Origin: Chrysochromulina tobinii
Lineage: Eukaryota; Haptophyta; Prymnesiales; Chrysochromulinaceae
Reading direction: 5' to 3'
Assembly: GCA_001275005.1 (NCBI GenBank)
Contig: JWZX01000562.1
Location: 1-11,192, forward strand
Length of the DNA stretch: 11,192 nucleotides
Shown: positions 1-6,292 of the stretch, in pieces
How positions within the stretch are numbered: the first letter of the stretch is position 1
Layout: every line of letters starts with the position of its first letter
Notes under the pieces: generated by a model
Seen by the model: only the letters and a program-made list of their open reading frames with translations
The model's database searches: none
Told to the model about the DNA's origin: nothing
Made by a program: the position numbers and the translations under genes

Positions 1-2013
1 CCCCCCGCGCCTTCTCCGCACATGCCCTCCGACGGCAGTCCCCCCGTCGATGGCATCTCGTCGACTCTCCCAAATATGGGTGGCAGCGACTCCACGGGCT
101 CGTCTTGGCTCACGTGGACCCAGGTGCTCAAGGCGACGCTCGTCTTGATTGCGATCTGATTGCGATCTGATTGCGATCTGATTGCGACTGGATTGCGATC
201 TGAGCGCGTCTGATTGCGTCAGAGTGCGTCCCTCTCCCCTCTTGATTGCATGCATCATCAGCCTGAGGGCGTCCCTCTCCCCTCTTGATTGCGCCCCTCC
301 TCATCTTTGATTGCGTCCCTCATCACCTCTGATTGCGCCCCTCATCACGTGTGCATGCGTCCCTCATCACCTCTGATTGCGTCCCTCATCACGTGTGCAT
401 GCGTCCCTCCACAGAGTCGCGTCCAGCTGGGGCAGCACGCTGTCCCGGCATGGATGCTCACCCTCGGCGGCTTCGTGCTGCTCCTCATCGCGCTGTGCGT
501 GCTTCTCGTGTGCTGCGGCTCGCCCAAGCGACGCAAGCTCACCATCCTAATGTGGTCACACCCGAATCCGGCCATGGGGCCCTTGTACATGCCCGACGAG
601 ATGCGCTGGGAGTTTGCCTTGGACATCGGGCTCGAGGCCCCCCCCTCGTTCTGCCGGGGCCTCGCGCTCCTCTGCTGCAGCAGCTGCAGCTGCAGCTGCT
701 GCTGCTGCTGCTGCTTCCGAGGCGCGTGCGCGGTAGGGCGGCGCGCCGAGTCGGGCGTGGCCAGAGGCTCTCACGCCGGTAGAGGCGCCAAGATGGGCAC
801 TCGAGGCGCCAAGATGGGCACTCGACGAGCGGCCGATAACGGCGGCGGCGGCAGTGGCGGCGGCAGTGGCGGTGGCAGTGGCGGTGGCAACTGTAGGGCC
901 GGCACCGGCCGTGTCGCCCGCGACGGCGCCCGCGGAGGCGGCCGCGACGGTCGACCATGCGCGTCGCAGATCGTCGACTCGGCCGCCATCACCCTCACCG
1001 TCACCACCGCCGCCGTCTGCTCAGCACAGTCCACAGCGGCACAGGACACAGGCTACGACGCGCGCGGGCGCTTCAATCCACTTCGCCCGTCGAGGCTGCT
1101 CGTGCATTCAAACCCAGCCATCCGTTGGTTCTATCAGCCGCCCGACGCGCCCTGCCTTCCGACGCGCGCGGCATGCCCACCACGGCGCGCGCCGTGCCCT
1201 CCGACGCGCGCGCCGCCCGAGGCCTATCACGCCGTCGACGCCGCCATTCGCCGTGCCGCCGCCCCTGGTGCCACGTGGTACCAGGACAAGGACGTCACCT
1301 GGTGCCACGGTTGCGACAAGGACGTGCCTTCAGTGGCGGCCGCGGCCGTGACTTTCGGACGTTCCAAGGACGTGACTTTCGGACGTTACAAGGACGTGAC
1401 TTCTGTGGCGGCCGCGGCCGCCTCGTGCACGCACGCGCGCAAGTCGAGCAGACGACCTGGGACGAGTAGGTCCGCGTCGTCCCGGGCGCCGAAGCGTCAC
1501 CCGTCGCCCGTCGCCCTTGAGGGTGAGATTGAGGGGGAGATTGTGGGGGAGATCTCGCTGCACGCGGGCGCCGTGGCGGGCGCTCCAACGCGGCGAAGCG
1601 CGTCGGGCGCGCGCCGTGCCCACCACGGCGCGCACCGTGCCCACCCCGGCGCGCACCCGGCACCTCGGGACACGACAGCGAGGCGGCCTGTGGAACGAAG
1701 CCCGACCTGTGGGGAACGAAGCCCGACCTGTGGGAACACGGCCTGTGGGGAACGAAGCCCGACCAAGCCGCCTGCCCTCGTTCGCATCCACCAGGAGCAG
1801 CAGGCCGCTGCTCAGCGCCGCTGTGAGGCCAACGCCGCCGCCGCTGTCTCCGCTGCCCGGGACGGCGTCTGCTCGGATCCAAACGGCCACGTGGTCCTCG
1901 CCCGGGACGGCGTCTGCTCGGAGCCCAGCCGCGGAGCTCACGACGACGATCTCCACAGGGGAGATCGAGCCGATCTCAGCAGGGGAGATCGAGCCGCCGC
2001 CGCCGTCTCCTCT

Positions 2014-2047
<34 letters not shown>

Positions 2048-4689
2048 GCCCGCAGGGGTACGGCGCGGGCGGAAGCGTGCCGCCGCGGCACGACGAGTCG
2101 GATGGGTTTCGTCACGACCAGTCGGATGGGTTTCGTCACGACGAGTCGAATGGGTTTCGTCACGACGAGTCGAATGGGATTCGTCACGACGAGTCGGGAG
2201 CGGCGGTTGGATGGGGTTCGTCAGCCGTTCTCGAGACGCTCGAGGGCTCCGACTCTCCCAAATATGGGTCGAATGGCTTCGTCAAGAACGGTCGTTCCAC
2301 TGGTCGTCACGCGACGTTCCATCCGCCACCGCCCCTTGCGCCTCTACCGCACTTCACCGCTCCTCAGCACCTTGGCGCCGCCGGCGACGGCGGCGGCGGC
2401 GGCGGCGGCAGCATGATCGGTGGCGGGAGCGAAGGCAGCTCCCGCGAGCGCCGTCCTGGTCACCACCATCACCACCATCACCACCATCGGCACCACGAAC
2501 ACCGCGAGTCACGTCTCACACGTGAGGAGAAGGAGGCGCTCGCCTCCCTCCAGTGGACCCTCCACCGCGCCGCCTCGGGTTTCGTCATGGCGGAGCTCGA
2601 GCGCAATCTCGGCCATAATCTCGGCCATAATCTCGGCCATAATCTCGGCACGTCGGCCTCGATTCCCTTCTCTGGAGTCGACCTCGATGACGGCCGCTCG
2701 TCGCCACGTCATCGCTTCGATGATGACGGCCGCCATCGCTTCGATGGTGATGGCCGTTCGTCGCCGCGCTCCGAGAGCGCCTTCTCGTGCGCCTTCTCGG
2801 AAGGTTCCGCCTCCGCCTACTCGTACACCGGACGCTCCTTTACGGGCACCGACTCGTCGTACTCTCGCGCTGGCCTCATCAGCTCACCGCACGGCTCCGT
2901 CTCCGCGTACTCCGAGTCGCAGCGCTCGAACACGACGAACACGACGGCCACCACGGTGAGGGAGGCCCTCGCCTCCCTGAGTGCCTCCCTGAGTGCCTCT
3001 CTGATCACCTCTCTGAGTGCATGCTGATTGCCTCCCTCATCAGGCTCGCCTCCCTGATCACCTCCCTGAGTGCATGCTGATTGCCTCCCTCATCAGGTGA
3101 GGGAGGCCCTCGCCTCGCTCCGGCAGCTCGCCCAGCAACTCCCTCCCGGATTCGCCGAGTTCGGACTCATCGAGCAGCCGTTACGTCGCTCCGCCGCCGT
3201 CCCCGGCGTGAGCGGTGGCGCCACCCCCACCGGCGTCTCCGGCGTGAGCGGTGGCGCCACCCCCATCGGCGTGGGCGGCGGCGCCACCTTAGGCGGCACG
3301 CCATCGGGCGTCTCGCGCGGCGCGTCCCCTGCCCTCTCATTCACGCCGAGCCTCAGTGGGTCCGCCTCCCCCCCCGTCCTCATGCCCAGTACGGCGCGAC
3401 GGTTCGACGCATCGCCGCCCTCAGAGGGCGCCGTCGCGGGCGCCGCCGCGGGCGCCGCCGCGAGCGCCACCGCATCCCCCTTCGCGTCGGGAACGGGCGC
3501 CGTCCCGGGCGCCGCGCCTCCGAGGGGCTCCCCCGAAGGCGCCGTCGTGGGCACTGGCGCCGCCCCGGGCGCCGCGCCTCCGAGGGGCTCCCCCGAAGGC
3601 GCCGTCGTGGGCACTGGCGCCGTCCCGGGCGCCGCGCCTCCGAGGGGCTCCCCCGAAGGCGCCGTCGTGGGCGCGGGTGCCGTCGCGGGCGTCGTACCGG
3701 GCGCCGCTGCCCTCGCGCCGACGCCGAGCCCGGGCGCCGTGAAGGACGAGGCCGACGGTGCTCAACACGGCGCTCTGAGCGCGCGATACCACTCACCACC
3801 GGTGCTGCCCAAGACGGCGCTGCCCAAGACGGCGCCGCATGGCGTCGACGGCGGTTACGGCGGCAGCGGCGGCAGCGGCGGCGGCGGTGGCTTCGGCGGC
3901 TTCGGCGGCAGCGGCGTCGATGGGGAGGCGACCGCCGCTGACGCCGCCGCGGGCGCCACCGCGGGCATCGCCGCGGGCATTGCCGGCGAGTCTGCCAGTA
4001 GGTCGGCTGGCTCGCAGTGCAGCGCTCGGTACAGCGCTCGGTGCAAGATGGCCCGAGCAGCGGCGGCTGCGAAGCTCTCCGAAGAAGCCGCCGCCGAGCT
4101 GGGCGCGAGCGCCGCACCGAGCGCCGGCGCCCCTACCTCTACACGGCCCGTGACCGAGGTACGCTCGCGCCCGCCACGCGGCCCTGCGGCACAGGTCGCG
4201 GCTGTCCAGTCCGCAGAGCTCGATGCGGCGCAGATCCTCTCGACCTTTCCCGCGCTCGCCGGCGCGGCTGCCGAGTTGGGCGTCGAGATGGGCGTCGCAC
4301 CGCCGATGTTCAGCACGAAGCACAGCGCCCACAACAGCGCCCACAACAGCGCCCACAACAGCGCCCACAACAGCGCCCACAAGTCGGCGAGCGCCGAGCG
4401 GCTGCGGACCAGGCAAGCGCTCACAACAGCGCCCGCTCCAGGGGGCGAGATTCAGGGCGAGATTCAGGGCGAGATCCGCCGAGCGCTGTTTCCGGACCAG
4501 TCCTCTTACGCGGACAAGGCCTCTTATGCGGACAAGTCCTCTTATGCGGACAAGTCCTCTCGCGAGGGGACCAAGGTGGAGCCAGCACTGGATCCAGATG
4601 CAGATGGCCTTTCGCCGAGCATCGGCCGCTCGCCGGCATGGGACACGCCGTGCACGCAGCAGGAACAGGACATCGAGCTGGAGGTGTGA
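1..4689 (+). CDS. Giant single-pass membrane protein with mosaic low-complexity repeats (5' partial; join 1-123, 415-2955, 3097-4689)
   Basis: I do not recognise a family. The three exons join in frame (all phase 0) to 1,418 residues; the true start lies left of the window. The first 41 visible residues are Pro/Ser/Gly-rich. One hydrophobic helix (about residues 54-75, WMLTLGGFVLLLIALCVLLV) is followed by CC and the basic stop-transfer SPKRRK, so the long C-terminal part is probably cytoplasmic; that topology is inferred. Beyond residue 125 come Cys, Gly-Ser, Ala and His runs and at least ten tandem peptide repeats, then the C-terminus DIELEV and stop at 4687-4689. No catalytic motif is visible. 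The 847-codon exon without a stop, and repeat periods that are all multiples of three, argue for real coding in this frame despite long open frames elsewhere. A short module recurs at 2521-2600 and 3097-3165 (EALASL followed by a hydrophobic stretch). Some internal introns could have been missed. Confidence 0.7.
124..414 (+). other. Intron 1 of the giant membrane protein gene (phase 0, repeat-filled)
   Basis: Donor CAG|GTGCTC at 123/124 and acceptor CCACAG|AGT at 414/415. Joining them keeps frame 1 and removes the in-frame stop at 157-159. The body is tandem DNA: an 11-bp unit gattgcgatct about five times (147-201, one copy shortened), then a 44-bp unit twice (330-373 and 374-414, the second ending in the acceptor). 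It contains several copies of tgattgcg(t/c)ccctcatcac, the sequence also found in the other two introns. An earlier AG at 260-261 would lead straight to a stop. Confidence 0.72.
673..714 (+). repeat. CTG/CAG-type trinucleotide run encoding a Cys/Ser cluster
   Basis: TGC and AGC codons give CCSSCSCSCCCCCC about 50 residues after the membrane helix. Cysteines beside a membrane can be palmitoylated or bind metal; neither is shown here. Other frames would give poly-Leu or poly-Ala, but only this frame stays open on both sides. Confidence 0.75.
784..888 (+). repeat. GAKMGTR duplication followed by Gly-Ser linker repeat
   Basis: A 21-bp unit occurs twice exactly (784-804, 805-825), giving GAKMGTR twice. 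It is followed at 841-888 by GGC/GGT/AGT codons giving GGGGSGGGSGGGSGGG, a flexible-linker-like stretch. Confidence 0.8.
1285..1425 (+). repeat. KDV(T) repeat with VAAAA blocks
   Basis: The tetrapeptide KDVT or KDVP recurs five times. A 24-bp unit encoding VTFGRSKD or VTFGRYKD is at 1348-1371 and 1372-1395, with a partial third copy. The block sits between two GTGGCGGCCGCGGCC segments (1333-1347 and 1405-1419) encoding VAAAA, so the repeat itself is nested in a direct repeat. Confidence 0.75.
1693..1764 (+). repeat. ERSPTCG 21-bp repeat
   Basis: Exact 21-bp copies at 1693-1713 and 1714-1734 encode ERSPTCG. A third partial copy (ERSPT) at 1750-1764 follows a five-codon spacer. Each complete unit carries an SP dipeptide and a Cys. 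Confidence 0.78.
1855..2046 (+). repeat. ARDGVCS and RGDRA repeats running into poly-Ala
   Basis: ARDGVCS(D/E)P occurs twice with a 45-bp period (from 1855 and 1900). A 24-bp unit starting at 1957 and 1981 encodes RGDRADLS, then RGDRA. Eleven uninterrupted GCC codons (2014-2046) follow. The RGD tripeptides are a by-product of the repeat; no adhesive role is implied. Confidence 0.72.
2086..2199 (+). repeat. RHDESDGF 24-bp minisatellite, nearly five copies
   Basis: Four full 24-bp units and a 5' part of a fifth encode RHDESDGF with E/Q, D/N and F/I variants. Substitutions between copies change charge but never the frame. Confidence 0.85.
2461..2502 (+). repeat. Poly-His tract
   Basis: CACCACCAT three times, then CGG CAC CAC GAA CAC, gives nine His, then RHHEH. 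Such runs can bind divalent metals or drive nuclear-speckle or condensate targeting; nothing here decides which. Confidence 0.8.
2605..2649 (+). repeat. NLGH 12-bp repeat
   Basis: The unit aatctcggccat occurs three times and then a partial fourth (NLGHNLGHNLGHNLG), directly after the EALASL-containing module. Confidence 0.85.
2956..3096 (+). other. Intron 2 of the giant membrane protein gene (phase 0, flanked by a 20-bp direct repeat)
   Basis: Donor ACG|GTGAGG and acceptor CATCAG|GTGAGG give a 141-bp intron. Read-through meets a stop at 3025-3027. The body has 12-bp units (cctgagtgcctc at 2976-2987 and 2988-2999, then variants) and a 31-bp element present twice (3013-3043 and 3066-3096), each copy ending in CTCATCAG. 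Use of the first acceptor (3043) would run into a stop at 3098-3100, so 3096 is the productive site. The 20 bases at 2956-2975 equal those starting exon 3 at 3097-3116. Confidence 0.8.
3205..3276 (+). repeat. 36-bp repeat encoding GVSGGATP
   Basis: Two 36-bp units (3205-3240, 3241-3276), encoding GVSGGATPTGVS and GVSGGATPIGVG. A degenerate third follows (GGATLGGTPSGVS). Confidence 0.75.
3481..3680 (+). repeat. 60-bp minisatellite, about three copies
   Basis: Exactly 60-bp spaced copies at 3481-3540 (5' end diverged), 3541-3600 and 3601-3660, with a fourth fading after 3661. They encode a 20-residue unit containing PGAAPPRGSPEGAVVG. The copies at 3541 and 3601 differ at one base (GCC/GTC), so the array is young. 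Confidence 0.88.
4321..4383 (+). repeat. HNSA 12-bp repeat
   Basis: Four exact units of cacaacagcgcc, preceded by a variant CACAGCGCC and ended by CACAAG, encode HSAHNSAHNSAHNSAHNSAHK. Confidence 0.85.
4444..4560 (+). repeat. GEIQ and SSYADK repeats
   Basis: A 12-bp unit encoding GEIQ is present three times (4444-4479, last copy GEIR). An 18-bp unit encoding (S/A)SYADK is at 4501-4518, 4519-4536 and 4537-4554, with a partial fourth. Confidence 0.8.
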
Positions 4690-4713
4690 AGGACATCGAG
4701 CTGGAGGTGTGAA
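4668..4713 (+). repeat. 23-bp tandem duplication spanning the stop codon
   Basis: ggacatcgagctggaggtgtgaa occupies 4668-4690 and 4691-4713 without mismatch. The first copy supplies the coding end DIELEV and TGA; the second lies in the 3' UTR and repeats the TGA at 4710-4712 in a different frame. Confidence 0.9.
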
Positions 4714-5373
4714 AGACGCGCGATGTTGCAGAGGCGGGGCAGTGAGAGCTGGTGGCCCCTTTCGTCCAGCGCCATCCTCATTCAGCCGGTACATGTTCAT
4801 CGCATGTACACGGGGAGGTAAGCGAGAACTTTTCGTTTATCCGTTCCGTGCGCGCGTCGTGTACAGCGATCCAGCGATGCAACATGGGTACATGCATCGT
4901 TGGCAGTTATGAGATGAGGTCCACGTTTTTTACAACTTATGATCTTACTACCGAGTACTACTTGCTACTGCCTCGATGCTAATTGTACCGCCCCGAGCGT
5001 TCGCCCGCGCGGCCGCGCGCCCGCCCCCGTTCTCGATCCGCACCGGCCGGGCCCGCCCCCCGCGCCCGGTCTGCATCCGCTCGGATGTAAAGTGTTCACG
5101 GCCGGGAGGAACACCCTCTCACCGCACACTGACACCTCGCGCGGGTTCGCGGTGCGGTTGCGACCCGACGTCGGGTAGTAGGCGCGCATAAGGCGCGCAC
5201 TACCAAAGTGCACCTTCGAGACGTCTGTGGGCGGGATGGCGGCGGGCGCGCCCGGCGGGCGGCGGCGAGCCCGGCTCGCCGTCCACAAACGCGGTCGCCC
5301 CGCGACCCGATCATCATTCGCATGGACTTTTTAGCGCCAAGCTTTCGTGCTGCTCGTCTGTTCGCGCACGGGC
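4690..5373. other. Convergent intergenic region (3' ends of two genes)
   Basis: No credible gene. The left part (to about 4985) is AT-richer and holds GTACATG at 4789-4795, its inverted partner CATGTAC at 4803-4809, and a third copy at 4888-4894. An isolated donor-like GAG|GTAAGC sits at 4817/4818. The right part is very GC-rich, with strong inverted repeats at 5163-5204 and 5263-5281. TGTAA, the green-algal poly(A) signal, is at 5086-5090 on the plus strand and about 4930-4934 on the minus strand; use here is only a possibility. Short open frames look like GC-rich noise. Confidence 0.6.
5163..5204. other. Palindrome plus hairpin in the convergent gap
   Basis: 5163-5176 is a perfect 14-bp palindrome (acccgacgtcgggt). 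Overlapping it, GGTAGT (5174-5179) pairs with ACTACC (5199-5204) and GCGCGC (5182-5187) with GCGCGC (5193-5198), leaving a two-base bulge and an ATAAG loop: 12 pairs in all. It lies about 170-210 bp beyond the 3' end of the coiled-coil gene. Confidence 0.6.
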
Positions 5374-6135
5374 TCAGCGGCCAAACGAGAAGCTCGGCCC
5401 CGGGCGGCCGAAGACGCCGCTCGCCGGCGGTCCGACTGCACGGACGCCACGGCTAGCTGGTCCAGCCTGCTGCTGCTGCTGCTGCTCGTACTGCAGCGCG
5501 CGCTGGAGAGAGTCGCTCAGCTGCTTCTGGCTGCGCAGCTTCTTCGAGGCCTCGAGCAGCGCGCGCTGGTGGTCTGACTCCTTGCGCTGCCGGTCGAGCT
5601 CCGCCTTGCCGAGCGCGTCACGCAGGCCCTTGAGCTTCTTCTCGTACTCGCCAGCGATGGCCTCGTGGTCGCGCGCCTGCTGCTGCGCGCGGCGCACCGC
5701 CGCGCGCTGCTCGTCGAGTGACGCGTGGAGCTCGGCGAGCTCGGCGCGCGCATCGCTGAGTGCCGTGAGCTGCTGCAACGCAGCCATGAGCTCGCCCTCC
5801 TTGAGCGCGAGGCGCTGCTCAAGCTCGATCATCGCCTCGCGCTGGCCACCGGCCTCGCCGGGAGCGCATGCGGCCTTCGCGCCCATGCCATCGTCTTCGA
5901 CGTCGCACCGCAGTGCTGCCGCTCCCGCGTACTGCTCGATGGCCTCCGTGAGGGCTGCGATGATTTCTTGCGAGCGTGTCTCGGAGCGGCGAGCCTCGGC
6001 GAGCGCGGCCTGGTCGTACTGCAAAGCCTGTGCGTGCGCCTTGGCCTCGTGCTTGAGCTTCTCGTGCTCGGCCTTGAGGCGCTCGTTGGCGAGCAGCTGC
6101 TGCTGGAAGGAGAGGATGAGGCCCTGCCCTGACAT
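5374..6135 (-). CDS. Coiled-coil protein, 253 aa, function unknown
   Basis: Intronless frame from ATG at 6135-6133 to TGA at 5376-5374. I do not recognise the family. Residues 8-70 and about 98-225 are Leu/Ala/Glu/Gln/Arg/Lys-rich with heptad-like spacing, so two long coiled coils are predicted; between them (71-97) is a Gly/Ala-rich acidic hinge with two Cys. A hexaglutamine run (218-223) leads into a basic Gly/Pro tail ending GPSFSFGR. There is no signal peptide or membrane helix. Such rods usually serve as scaffolds of cytoskeleton, centrosome/basal body or Golgi, but nothing here chooses among these. The gene is divergent from the SLC35-like gene with about 100-160 bp between start codons and convergent with the giant repeat gene. 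The complementary strand also stays open, which I treat as an antisense shadow. Confidence 0.75.
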   Translation of the reverse strand: MSGQGLILSFQQQLLANERLKAEHEKLKHEAKAHAQALQYDQAALAEARRSETRSQEIIAALTEAIEQYAGAAALRCDVEDDGMGAKAACAPGEAGGQREAMIELEQRLALKEGELMAALQQLTALSDARAELAELHASLDEQRAAVRRAQQQARDHEAIAGEYEKKLKGLRDALGKAELDRQRKESDHQRALLEASKKLRSQKQLSDSLQRALQYEQQQQQQAGPASRGVRAVGPPASGVFGRPGPSFSFGR

Positions 6136-6292
6136 CGATCGGCCGCTCCGCGTCGAGCGCGCGCGCGCGGGGACGAGCGCCGATCTGCGTGCTTGCTTTC
6201 TTGTTGAGACGCAAGTTCAGGAGGACGTCCACAAACGGATGTCAGAAATTATCAACTTTCTAACGGTCCCGCGAAGCCGGCCGAGTTACGCC
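6136..6292. promoter_or_regulatory. Short divergent promoter region
   Basis: It lies between the minus-strand coiled-coil start (6135) and the preferred transporter start (6293). It contains an alternating CG run near 6157-6169 and an imperfect inverted repeat, GATCGGCCGCTC (6137-6148) with GAGCGCCGATC (6175-6185), pairing over 11 bp with one bulged base. No TATA or CCAAT box is apparent. The last 60 bp turn AT-richer, as expected for a transporter 5' leader. Confidence 0.45.

Noticed and set aside
251-261. Alternative acceptor CATCAG at 261 for intron 1
   Set aside because: In the required phase the next codons reach a stop within nine codons.
147-414. CRISPR-like array of short repeats
   Set aside because: The repeats are contiguous and degenerate, without unique spacers, lie inside a splice-defined intron, and the genome is eukaryotic.
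1954-1995. Two RGD motifs as integrin-type adhesion sites
   Set aside because: They arise from a 24-bp tandem repeat in a predicted cytoplasmic, disordered region.
1517-2416. Plus-strand frame 2 open for 299 codons inside the giant gene
   Set aside because: The frame-1 reading is open much longer and links to both neighbouring exons; the frame-2 product is Arg/Pro/Ala-rich, typical of shifted GC-rich coding DNA. It does share TLPNMG with exon 1, which is noted under the 20-mer finding.
5130-5215. Possible tRNA (a GGTTCG-like T arm near 5143)
   Set aside because: No matching acceptor stem, anticodon arm or canonical T-loop residues could be laid out.
5582-6238. Plus-strand open frame running from 5582 into the transporter, suggesting a 550-codon protein
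   Set aside because: Its first 219 codons are the antisense of the coiled-coil gene, with Ser/Cys/Ala-rich nonsense composition; the transporter has its own strong start at 6293.
5280-6238. Shared 12-mer cgtccacaaacg at 5280-5291 and 6227-6238 as a promoter element
   Set aside because: One or more exact 12-mer matches are expected by chance in 11 kb.
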